From: Pseudonocardia acidicola
Lineage (GTDB): Bacteria; Actinomycetota; Actinomycetes; Mycobacteriales; Pseudonocardiaceae
Length of the DNA stretch: 39,863 bases
Reading direction: 5' to 3'
Assembly (NCBI RefSeq): GCF_012911935.1
Contig: NZ_JAAXLA010000067.1
Coordinates: 1-39,863 of the forward strand
Below, one piece after another: positions 22,481 through 30,719 of the stretch. How positions within the stretch are numbered: the stretch's first letter is position 1; each line of letters opens with the position of its first letter. Below the pieces are notes generated by a model. That model worked only from the letters and a program-made list of their open reading frames with translations. It was not told where the DNA came from and searched no databases. The position numbers were made by a program, and so were the translations under genes.

Positions 22481-23878
22481 TCAGCGGCGGGCCGCCTTCA
22501 CCCGCTCGTAGCGCGCCAGGGCCTCCTCACGCTCCTCCTTGTGGTCCACGATCGGCTCCGGGTACCCCTGCGGTACGCCACCCTCGAGCTTCCAGGGCTG
22601 ATGCACCTGTTTGCCGGCGATACCGGCCAGCTCGGGAACGAACCGGCGCACGTAGTCGCCGTCGGGGTCGAACCGCTCCCCCTGGGTGATCGGGTTGAAG
22701 ATCCGGAAGTACGGCGAGGCGTCGGTGCCACTACCCGCGGTCCACTGCCAGCCGTGCTGGTTCGAGGCCAGATCGCCGTCGACGAGCAACTGCATGAAGT
22801 GCCGGGCACCCCACCACCACGGCAGGTGCAGGTCCTTGACCAGGAAGCTCGCGACGATCATCCGGACCCGGTTGTGCACCCAGGCCTGGGTCCGCAGCTG
22901 CCGCATCCCGGCGTCGACGATCGGGAAACCGGTGCGCCCCTCGCGCCACGCGTCGAACTTCTCCTCGGCGTCCTTCCCGGAGGCGACCGGCAGCGCGTCG
23001 AAGGAACGGTCGTAGTTCTTCCGCGCCGAGTCGGGCCGCTGGTGGAGCACGTCGGCGTAGAACTCCCGCCAGGCGATCTCGGTGCGGTAGACCTCGGCCG
23101 AGGCGGACCGCTTGCGTGCCAGGCCGGCGAGGATCGTGCGCGGGTGGATGCAGCCGTACTTCAGGTACACCGACATGCGCGAGGTGCCGGGCCTGTCGGG
23201 GCGGTCCCTGGCGTCGCCGTAGTCGTCGACGGCGTCGTCGAGGAACTCCTTCCACCGCTGCAGCGCGGCCTTCTCCCCCGGCGCGGGCAGCTCGGCGTCC
23301 ACCCTCTCGTCGTCGGGGATCCGCACCGCCCGCGGGCCGCCGCCCCTGTCGGCCGGGTCGATCCACTCGACGGTGCCGGGTCCGGTGTCGGCGGGCGAGC
23401 GCCAGCCGTGGTCCGCCCACGCCCGGCGGAAGGGGGTGAAGACCTTGAACGGGTCGCCGTCGGCCTTGGTGACCCGGCCCGGTGCGACGGCGTACGGGGA
23501 GCCGGTGCGGATCAGCTCGCGGTCGTCGTCGGCGAGCGCGGACTCGACGGCCTCGTCACGCTCCCGGCCGTAGGGGCCGAAGTCGGCGGCGATGTGCACG
23601 GTCGCGGCGCCGACGGCCTTCGCGATCCGGGGCACCACCTCGGCCGGGTCGCCGCGGACGACCAGCAGTTTCCCGCCCAGTGCCTCGTCGAGCTCGCGCA
23701 AGCAGCCGTAGAGGAACGTGCGCCGGGCCGGGCCCGACGGTTCGAGCAACCGGGGGTCGAGCACGAACAGCGCGAGGGCCGCCGGGGCGGCGTCGGCCGC
23801 GGCGAGCAGGGTGGGTTGGTCGTCCAGTCGCAGGTCGCGACGGAACCAGACGACGGAGACGTCCCGGGAATCGACCAC
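22481..23878 (-). CDS. phr: Deoxyribodipyrimidine photolyase (class I CPD photolyase)
   Basis: A 465-residue flavoprotein that uses blue light to split cyclobutane pyrimidine dimers in DNA. The N-terminal antenna domain starts VVWFRRDLRLDDQP. The C-terminal FAD domain carries TGFPIVDAGMRQL, the helical VHNRVRMIVASFLVKDL motif and the ASNQHGWQWTAGSGTDASPYFRIFNP region, given here in part to show class I membership. The antenna cofactor (folate or deazaflavin) cannot be decided. The GTG at 23878 sits 6 nt after TAGCGT, indicating a leaderless mRNA. Confidence 0.93.
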   Translation of the reverse strand: MVDSRDVSVVWFRRDLRLDDQPTLLAAADAAPAALALFVLDPRLLEPSGPARRTFLYGCLRELDEALGGKLLVVRGDPAEVVPRIAKAVGAATVHIAADFGPYGRERDEAVESALADDDRELIRTGSPYAVAPGRVTKADGDPFKVFTPFRRAWADHGWRSPADTGPGTVEWIDPADRGGGPRAVRIPDDERVDAELPAPGEKAALQRWKEFLDDAVDDYGDARDRPDRPGTSRMSVYLKYGCIHPRTILAGLARKRSASAEVYRTEIAWREFYADVLHQRPDSARKNYDRSFDALPVASGKDAEEKFDAWREGRTGFPIVDAGMRQLRTQAWVHNRVRMIVASFLVKDLHLPWWWGARHFMQLLVDGDLASNQHGWQWTAGSGTDASPYFRIFNPITQGERFDPDGDYVRRFVPELAGIAGKQVHQPWKLEGGVPQGYPEPIVDHKEEREEALARYERVKAARR

Positions 23879-23884
23879 GCGACG

Positions 23885-23890
23885 ACGCTA
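23885..23890 (-). promoter_or_regulatory. Candidate leaderless -10 of phr
   Basis: TAGCGT on the minus strand ends exactly 6 nt before the GTG start of phr. No Shine-Dalgarno sequence is present between them. Confidence 0.5.
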
Positions 23891-23944
23891 GTAGCCGTGC
23901 CGCAGTCGCGCGCGGCGACAACGACACCGTCCGGTCCACCCCCC

Positions 23945-23975
23945 CGGCGGCGGTCCGGAGACCGGGCCGCCGCCG
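23945..23975 (-). terminator. gltA terminator
   Basis: A 14-bp stem (23945-23958 with 23962-23975, one G-U pair) closes on an AGA loop. It starts about 10 nt after the gltA stop and lies before the phr promoter, so it separates the two co-oriented genes. Confidence 0.75.
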
Positions 23976-23985
23976 CATCACACCG

Positions 23986-25293
<1,308 letters not shown>

Positions 25294-25336
25294 GTGGAGG
25301 TTCCCTCTCACACTCGGGTTGTTCGTGTTTGCCGCA

Positions 25337-25342
25337 ACGCTA
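25337..25342 (-). promoter_or_regulatory. Candidate -10 of gltA
   Basis: TAGCGT on the minus strand, 44 nt before the gltA ATG, gives a short leader that includes the ribosome-binding site. Confidence 0.4.
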
Positions 25343-25411
25343 GTGCTCCGTGGCGGTTGCGCACTGTCCCGGCCGGAGGACTCGCGTCACGTTGTGGTCC
25401 GTCGCCGGCTC

Positions 25412-26848
25412 TCAAGGACGGGCTTTCGATTCGATCGGACCCACGTACCGCCAGAAGTCCGGGAACCTCGTCACGACGACGACGGCACCGACGATGACCG
25501 CGATCCCACCTGCCGTCGCCGCCACCCCCGCACCGAGGCCGGTGGCCGCCGCGCCGTGCCACATGTCGGCGAGCCGCGGCCCGCCCGCCACGACGACGAC
25601 GAACACGCCCTGCATGCGGCCGCGCATCTCGTCGGTGGCCACGGTCTGCAGCATCGACGACCGGAAGACCGAGCTGACCAGGTCGCCCGCCCCGGCCAGG
25701 GCGAGCATGAGCACCGCCAGCCACAGCGAGTTCGCCAGCCCGAACAGCGCGATCCCCAGCCCCCACACGCAGATCGCGACCGTCACCGCGACGCCCTGGC
25801 GGCGGATCCGGTGCAGCCATCCGGAGAACAGGCCGCCGATCACCATGCCGACCGGGATCGCCGCGAACAGCAGCCCGAGCGCGAGCCCGCCGCCCGGTGG
25901 GTCGCCGAAGACCTTCTCCGACAGCTCCGGGAAGACCACGCGCGGCATGCCGAATCCCATCGCGATCACGTCGATCAGGAACGAGACCAGCAACACCTTG
26001 TGCAATGCGACATATCGGAATCCGGCGACCACCTCGCGGAATCCAGCACGCTGCCGGACGCCCGCGGTGCGTTGCGGCGGCACCGACGGCAGCCGCCAGG
26101 TCGCCCACAGCGTGGCCATCAGCGCGATCGCGTCGAGCAGGTACAGCGTGGGCAGCCCCACGACGGGGATGAGCACCCCGGCGAGCAGCGGCCCGACGAC
26201 CGCGCCGAGCTGGAACACCGTCATGTTCAGCGCGTTCGCCGCGGGCAGCTGCTCGGCGGGGAGCAGCCGCGGGATCACGGCGTTGCGGGTCGGCTGGTTG
26301 ATCGCCAGCAGCGCGGACTGCACCGAGAACAGGCTCAGGATCAGCCACACCCCGCCCACGCCGCTCGCCGCGACGACCCACAGCGTCAGCGAGGTCGCCG
26401 CGATACCGGCACCGGTGAGCAGCAGCAGGATCCGGCGGTCCATCACGTCGGCGATGGCGCCGCCCCACAGCCCGAACACGATCAGCGGGACCAGGCCGAA
26501 GAGGCCGGTCAACCCGACGTAGGCCGACGAGCCGGTGATCTCGTAGATCTGGGTGGGCACCGCGACGACCGACAGCTGGGCGCCGATCACCGTGATGACG
26601 CCGGCGAGCCAGAGCCGCCGGTAGGAGATCGTGCTCAGCGGGCGGGTGTCGGCCAGCGCGCCGCGCAGCATCACGGTGAGGCCGCGGGCGCGGGGGCCGG
26701 CGGCCAACCTCTGGGTGCTGGCGTCGGCGCCGGAGCCGGCGGCGAGCTTGCGGGTCGGTGCGTCCGGGTCGTCGGACAGCCGGCGGGTGGGCGGCTCATG
26801 GGATGCCGGGACGGGGCGGGTCGGCTCCTCCTGGCCACAGGCTGTCAC
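25412..26848 (-). CDS. MFS transporter (EntS-like) with repeat-bearing N-terminal tail
   Basis: A 478-residue 12-helix transporter of the EntS/MFS_3 type. YRRLWLAGVITVIGAQLSVVAVP-type first helix, GGAIADVMDRRILLL after helix 2 and NQPTRNAVIPRLLP after helix 4 are all characteristic. Family members export siderophores or drugs; the substrate here is open. Before the first helix is a cytosolic tail of about 60 residues with three short T-(R/Q)-(R/K)-L motifs (T21, T32, T45). These are possible Ser/Thr-kinase sites. The start (GTG at 26848) is the longest; an ATG at residue 60 would remove the tail, so the tail itself is not fully certain. Confidence 0.82.
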   Translation of the reverse strand: MTACGQEEPTRPVPASHEPPTRRLSDDPDAPTRKLAAGSGADASTQRLAAGPRARGLTVMLRGALADTRPLSTISYRRLWLAGVITVIGAQLSVVAVPTQIYEITGSSAYVGLTGLFGLVPLIVFGLWGGAIADVMDRRILLLLTGAGIAATSLTLWVVAASGVGGVWLILSLFSVQSALLAINQPTRNAVIPRLLPAEQLPAANALNMTVFQLGAVVGPLLAGVLIPVVGLPTLYLLDAIALMATLWATWRLPSVPPQRTAGVRQRAGFREVVAGFRYVALHKVLLVSFLIDVIAMGFGMPRVVFPELSEKVFGDPPGGGLALGLLFAAIPVGMVIGGLFSGWLHRIRRQGVAVTVAICVWGLGIALFGLANSLWLAVLMLALAGAGDLVSSVFRSSMLQTVATDEMRGRMQGVFVVVVAGGPRLADMWHGAAATGLGAGVAATAGGIAVIVGAVVVVTRFPDFWRYVGPIESKARP

Positions 26849-26957
26849 ACGTCAGGAGTACCACGCCGCCCCACCGCTCAGTAGCTCTCGCAGCGCCCCG
26901 GGTGAAGAGGGTCTCCGCGCCGAAACGGCGTTCACGGGACGAAGCGGACGGATGGAC

Positions 26958-26974
26958 GGCGCCCTCAGGGCGCC
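26958..26974 (-). terminator. Hairpin overlapping the pdxH stop
   Basis: GGCGCCCT (26958-26965) and AGGGCGCC (26967-26974) form a perfect palindrome with a 1-nt centre. The pdxH stop codon (26965-26967) lies in the hairpin apex. It may stop transcription before the co-oriented MFS gene, though it is short for that role. Confidence 0.35.
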
Positions 26975-27630
26975 AGCCGGCGCACCCGCCACGAGCGGTC
27001 GTGACGGTCGATGTCGAACCGCAGCCGGTCGTGCATCCGGTTCTCCCGGCCCTGCCAGAACTCGACCTGGTCGGGGACGATCCGCCAACCGCCCCAGTGC
27101 GGCGGCCGGGGCACCTGCTCGACGTCGGCGAACCGCCGGGCGGCGCCTTCGAGGGCGTCGTCGAGCACCCGCCGGTCGGCGACCTCGGTCGACTGCGCCG
27201 ACGCCCACGCCCCGAGCTGGGCGCCGCGCGGGCGGCTGGCCCAGTAGGCGTCGGCCTCCTCCGGGCCGGCCTCCTCGACGGACCCGCGCACGTGCACCTG
27301 CCGGCGCAGCGGATACCAGGGGAAGGTCGCCGAGGCCATCGGAGCACGGCGCAGGTCGTGACTCTTGGCCGAGGTGTAGTTGGTGTAGAAGACCAACCCG
27401 CGCGGGTCGAAACCCTTGAGCAGCACGCTCCGCGACGACGGGCGGCCGGCGAGATCCGCGGTGGCCAGCACCATCGCGTTGGGTTCGACGATCCCGGCCG
27501 CCTCGGCATCGGCCAGCCACCGGCCGAACTGCTCGTGCCAGGTCGGGGCCAGATCGTCGAGATCGAAGCCCGCGCCCGCATAGTCGACCCGCATCCTGGC
27601 CAGTTCCGCGTTCGGCACCGCGTCCGTCAT
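26965..27630 (-). CDS. pdxH: Pyridoxamine/pyridoxine 5'-phosphate oxidase
   Basis: A 221-residue FMN enzyme that oxidises PNP or PMP to the cofactor pyridoxal 5'-phosphate. Diagnostic segments are RSVLLKGFDPRGLVFYTNY with SAKSHDL (FMN contacts), the middle RGAQLGAWASAQS, and the C-terminal EFWQGRENRMHDRLRF. The length is usual for the family. The ATG at 27630 is preceded by GAGGAGGGG. It sits next to serC, a PLP enzyme, and is divergent from the second citrate synthase gene. Confidence 0.94.
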   Translation of the reverse strand: MTDAVPNAELARMRVDYAGAGFDLDDLAPTWHEQFGRWLADAEAAGIVEPNAMVLATADLAGRPSSRSVLLKGFDPRGLVFYTNYTSAKSHDLRRAPMASATFPWYPLRRQVHVRGSVEEAGPEEADAYWASRPRGAQLGAWASAQSTEVADRRVLDDALEGAARRFADVEQVPRPPHWGGWRIVPDQVEFWQGRENRMHDRLRFDIDRHDRSWRVRRLAP

Positions 27631-27653
27631 CGCCCCTCCTCGTCGCTGGTTCG

Positions 27654-27659
27654 ACCGTA
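27654..27659 (-). promoter_or_regulatory. Candidate -10 of pdxH
   Basis: TACGGT on the minus strand, 23 nt upstream of the ATG, leaves a leader of about 17 nt containing the strong ribosome-binding site. Confidence 0.4.
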
Positions 27660-27714
27660 GAGCGGTCGACCAGGGGCGACCGGTGCCGGTGATCGATGCC
27701 ACCCGCATCTGCCG

Positions 27715-27782
27715 TTGCCTCCACAACCGGTCGGAGGCAAGGTGACGCCAACCACGGTATCCGTCCACAGCGGTCCGTGGAC
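27715..27782. promoter_or_regulatory. Two inverted repeats upstream of the second citrate synthase
   Basis: TTGCCTCC (27715-27722) pairs with GGAGGCAA (27733-27740) across 10 nt. GTCCAC (27763-27768) pairs with GTGGAC (27777-27782) across 8 nt. Both lie in the 259-nt divergent pdxH/citA gap and are candidate operator sites. No regulator can be named. Confidence 0.35.
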
Positions 27783-27889
27783 AGCTCGCGAACCGGACAG
27801 AGGTCCGCCGTGCGAGCGGCATCGGCCAACGGCGCCGCCGGCGTCGGGCGCCGGTGCGAACAGTCGGGGACCGATCACGAGGAGGACGG

Positions 27890-29068
27890 GTGTCCACTGC
27901 GCCGACAGCGCCGACCGCGCCGGGTGCTGCAGACCAGACGGACGGAGCAGCGGTACCCCCGCCGCCGGCCGGCTTCAAATCCGGTCTGGAGGGCCACGTC
28001 GCCTTCCGCACCGAGATCGCCGAGCCCGACAAGGACGGCGGTGCGCTGCGCTATCGCGGCGTCGACATCGAGGACCTGGTCGGCCAGGTTACCTTCGGCA
28101 ACGTCTGGGCGCTGCTGGTCGACGGCCGCTTCGGCCCCGGCCTGCCGCCCGCAGATCCCTTCCCCATCCCGGTGCACACCGGTGACGTGCGCGTCGACGT
28201 GCAGGCCGCGCTGGCCATGCTCGCGCCGTACTGGGGCTACCGGCCACTGCTCGACATCACGGCCGAGGAGGCCCGCGAGCAGCTGGCCCGCGCGTCGGTG
28301 ATGGCACTGTCCTACGTGGCCCAGTCGGCCCGTGGGATCGGCGTCCCGGCCGTCCCGCAGTCGCGGATCGACGAGTGCTCGACGATCACCGAGCGCTTCA
28401 TGGTGCGCTGGCGCGGCGAACCCGACCCGGCGCACGTGAAGGCCGTCGACGCCTACTGGGTCTCCGCGGCCGAGCACGGCATGAACGCCTCCACCTTCAC
28501 CGCACGCGTGATCGCCTCCACCGGGGCGGACGTCGCGGCGTCGCTGTCGGGGGCGATCGGCGCCATGTCCGGCCCGCTGCACGGCGGCGCGCCGGCCCGG
28601 GTACTGCCGATGATCGCCGAGGTCGAGCGGACCGGCGATCCCGAGGCGCTGGTCAAGGGCATCCTCGACCGCAAGGAGAAGCTCATGGGCTTCGGGCACC
28701 GGGTCTACCGGGCCGAGGACCCGCGGGCCCGGGTGCTGCGCCGCACCTGCCAGGAACTGAACGCGCCGCGCTACGAGGTCGCCGCGGCGCTGGAGCAGGC
28801 TGCGCTGGGCATCCTGCGGGAGCGCCGCCCGGACCACCCGATCGAGACGAACGTCGAGTTCTGGGCCGCGGTCATCCTCGACTTCGCCGAGGTGCCGCCG
28901 CACATGATGCCCGCCATGTTCACCAGCGCCCGGACCGCGGGCTGGTCGGCGCACATCATGGAGCAGAAGCGGGAGAACAAGCTGGTCCGCCCGTCGGCGC
29001 AGTACATCGGCCCCGGCCCGCGCAAGCCCCATGAGGTCGACGGCTGGGACGACATCACACATCCCTGA
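27890..29068 (+). CDS. citA: Citrate synthase 2 (CitA-like)
   Basis: A 392-residue second citrate synthase of the actinobacterial CitA/methylcitrate-synthase-like branch. The two catalytic histidine motifs are kept (GPLHGGAPARV and MGFGHRVYRAEDPRA). The position of the catalytic aspartate reads NVEFWAA, i.e. Glu, which I believe is usual in this branch. Citrate or 2-methylcitrate formation cannot be separated by eye, and no prpB/prpD is nearby. The GTG at 27890 has AGGAGG 4 nt upstream; the frame is open for 12 more codons without support. It is divergent from pdxH, followed by a strong terminator and serC, as in the mycobacterial serC-citA-gltA2 region. Confidence 0.88.
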   Translation: MSTAPTAPTAPGAADQTDGAAVPPPPAGFKSGLEGHVAFRTEIAEPDKDGGALRYRGVDIEDLVGQVTFGNVWALLVDGRFGPGLPPADPFPIPVHTGDVRVDVQAALAMLAPYWGYRPLLDITAEEAREQLARASVMALSYVAQSARGIGVPAVPQSRIDECSTITERFMVRWRGEPDPAHVKAVDAYWVSAAEHGMNASTFTARVIASTGADVAASLSGAIGAMSGPLHGGAPARVLPMIAEVERTGDPEALVKGILDRKEKLMGFGHRVYRAEDPRARVLRRTCQELNAPRYEVAAALEQAALGILRERRPDHPIETNVEFWAAVILDFAEVPPHMMPAMFTSARTAGWSAHIMEQKRENKLVRPSAQYIGPGPRKPHEVDGWDDITHP

Positions 29069-29075
29069 GCGAATC

Positions 29076-29115
29076 GTGCGCGGTGAGTGGTGCCGGAGCA
29101 CCACTCACCGCGCAC
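29076..29115 (+). terminator. citA terminator, perfect 18-bp hairpin
   Basis: Perfect 18-nt arms (29076-29093 and 29098-29115) with a CGGA loop begin 7 nt after the citA stop. The outer 8 bp GTGCGCGG/CCGCGCAC are the same as in the hairpin at 4839-4878, while the inner stem differs. Confidence 0.75.
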
Positions 29116-29202
29116 GGGCGGTTGTGCTTGAGCGGCGGAACTCACAGCTGTGTCCCGCCCCGCCCCTGACCCGTGCAGCGACCGGCTGCCAGACTGGAGG
29201 CC

Positions 29203-30348
29203 GTGACGTCCTCGACCACTGCGTCCTCCGCCGACCTGCAGATCCCCGCCGACCTCAAGCCCGCCGACGGCCGCTTCGGCTGCGGGCCGTCCAAGGTCCG
29301 CCCCGAGCAGATCTCCGCGCTGGCCGACGCCGGTGCAGCGCTGATGGGCACCTCGCACCGCCAGAAGCCGGTCAAGTCGCTGGTCGGCCGGGTGCGTTCC
29401 GGACTCTCCGAGCTGTTCTCGCTGCCCGAGGGCTACCAGGTGGTACTCGGCAACGGCGGGTCCACCGCCTTCTGGGACGCCGCCGCGTTCGGGCTGGTCC
29501 GCGAGCGGGCGCTGCACCTGACCTACGGCGAGTTCTCGTCGAAGTTCGCCGACACCACCAAGGGCGCGCCGTTCCTGGCCGACCCGGTCGTGATCTCCTC
29601 CGAGCCGGGCACGGCACCGGCGCCGGCCGCCGACCCGTCCTGCGACATCCTGGCCTGGGCCCACAACGAGACCTCGACCGGCGTCGCGGTGCCGGTCGTC
29701 CGGCCGGAGGGCGCGACCGACGGCCAGCTCGTCGTCATCGACGCGACCTCGGGTGCCGGCGGGCTGCCGGTCGACATCTCGCAGGCCGACGCCTACTATT
29801 TCGCCCCGCAGAAGGGCTTCGCCTCCGACGGCGGGCTGTGGATCGCGCTGATGAGCCCGGCCGCGCTGGACCGCGTCGCCGAGCTCGCCGCGGGCGACCG
29901 CTGGATCCCGCCGTTCCTGTCGCTGGCCACCGCCGTCGACAACTCGGCCAAGGACCAGACCTACAACACCCCGGCGCTGGCCACGCTGTTCCTGCTCGCC
30001 GAGCAGATCGACTGGCTCAACGGCCTGGGCGGGCTCGACGCCGCGGTGGCCCGGACCGCCGACTCCTCGAGCCGGCTGTACTCCTGGGCCGAGAGGGCGT
30101 CGTTCGCGACGCCGTTCGTGGCCGACCCGGCGCACCGCTCGCAGGTCGTCGGCACGATCGACTTCGACGACGCGGTGGACGCCGCCGCCGTCGCGAAGAT
30201 CCTCCGGGCCAACGGCATCGTCGACACCGAGCCGTACCGCAAGCTGGGCCGCAACCAGCTGCGAATCGGCATGTTCCCGGCCGTCGACCCCGACGACGTG
30301 GCCGCCCTGACCGCGTGCATCGACTACGTGGTCGAGCGCCTGGGCTGA
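29203..30348 (+). CDS. serC: Phosphoserine aminotransferase
   Basis: A 381-residue PLP-dependent class V aminotransferase that converts 3-phosphohydroxypyruvate to phosphoserine in serine biosynthesis. It is of the actinobacterial type: FGCGPSKVRPEQ at the start, GNGGSTAFWDAA for the cofactor phosphate, HNETSTG, and the PLP lysine K204 in YFAPQKGFASDGG. The GTG at 29203 is chosen because homologues start near TSS; a GGAGG lies only 2 nt away. A CAGACT box (29190-29195) 7 nt before the start could make it leaderless. It is followed by a strong hairpin. Confidence 0.94.
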   Translation: MTSSTTASSADLQIPADLKPADGRFGCGPSKVRPEQISALADAGAALMGTSHRQKPVKSLVGRVRSGLSELFSLPEGYQVVLGNGGSTAFWDAAAFGLVRERALHLTYGEFSSKFADTTKGAPFLADPVVISSEPGTAPAPAADPSCDILAWAHNETSTGVAVPVVRPEGATDGQLVVIDATSGAGGLPVDISQADAYYFAPQKGFASDGGLWIALMSPAALDRVAELAAGDRWIPPFLSLATAVDNSAKDQTYNTPALATLFLLAEQIDWLNGLGGLDAAVARTADSSSRLYSWAERASFATPFVADPAHRSQVVGTIDFDDAVDAAAVAKILRANGIVDTEPYRKLGRNQLRIGMFPAVDPDDVAALTACIDYVVERLG

Positions 30349-30350
30349 CG

Positions 30351-30376
30351 GTCGGCGTAGCGACCGCTACGGCGAC
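30351..30376 (+). terminator. serC terminator
   Basis: Arms GTCG-g-CGTAGCG (30351-30362) and CGCTACG-g-CGAC (30365-30376) pair over 11 bp with one mismatch and a minimal loop. It starts 2 nt after the serC stop. Confidence 0.65.
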
Positions 30377-30501
30377 CAGCACGGGACGCGGCTGCGGGCG
30401 GAGGAGCCGCCGGCGGCGGATTCCGCCACGGGGGATGTCGCTCGGCCGCTGCAGTCGTTCCCTACCGAATAATTTCCTCGGCCAACTCGGTGATCACGTC
30501 G

Positions 30502-30618
30502 GTTACGGAAAGTAGTCACACCCGTAACGCTCGTCCCAGCTTTACCAGATGCGTCGTATCGTGCGACGCTGCGCATGCTCCCAGTGAGCGGAGACGCGCA
30601 GCGTCGCACCGAGCGACG
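30502..30618 (+). promoter_or_regulatory. Inverted repeats upstream of sepH with alternative pairings
   Basis: GTTACGG (30502-30508) pairs with CCGTAAC (30522-30528). Further down, four blocks GCGTCG (30551), GCGACGC (30563), GCGTCGC (30601) and GCGACG (30613) can pair 1:2, 2:3 or 3:4. The 2:3 form is extended to a perfect 14-bp stem (30561-30574 with 30596-30609). Pairings are seen directly; a regulatory switch is only inferred. Confidence 0.4.
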
Positions 30619-30675
30619 TCCTAGCTGGGGAAACCGGCCACGGCGCGCCTGCGCCGCGGGTTGCGAGTCGGCAAC

Positions 30676-30681
30676 TACCGT
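30676..30681 (+). promoter_or_regulatory. Candidate -10 of sepH
   Basis: TACCGT lies 38 nt before the sepH ATG and leaves a leader of about 32 nt with the GGGGAGG ribosome-binding site. An upstream GCGAGTCGGCA string (30663-30673) matches the core of the 22-bp repeat at 34985-35154. Confidence 0.4.
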
Positions 30682-30719
30682 CGCTCGGACGGGGACGACA
30701 CAGAGCGGGGAGGCCGTCG

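Larger units (their letters stand above)
30349..30719. other. serC-sepH intergenic region (no gene)
   Basis: 371 nt without a convincing gene. It begins with the serC hairpin (30351-30376) and then has a locally AT-richer stretch around 30460-30530. Next comes an inverted repeat GTTACGG-N13-CCGTAAC (30502-30528) and a cluster of GCGTCG/CGACGC blocks able to form alternative hairpins (30551-30618). The presumed sepH -10 follows (30676-30681). Confidence 0.6.

Noticed and set aside
30502..30528. GlnR-type or riboswitch element at GTTACGG-N13-CCGTAAC
   Set aside because: The half-sites do not follow the spacing of known GlnR boxes, and no known riboswitch core could be recognised; kept only as an unassigned inverted repeat.
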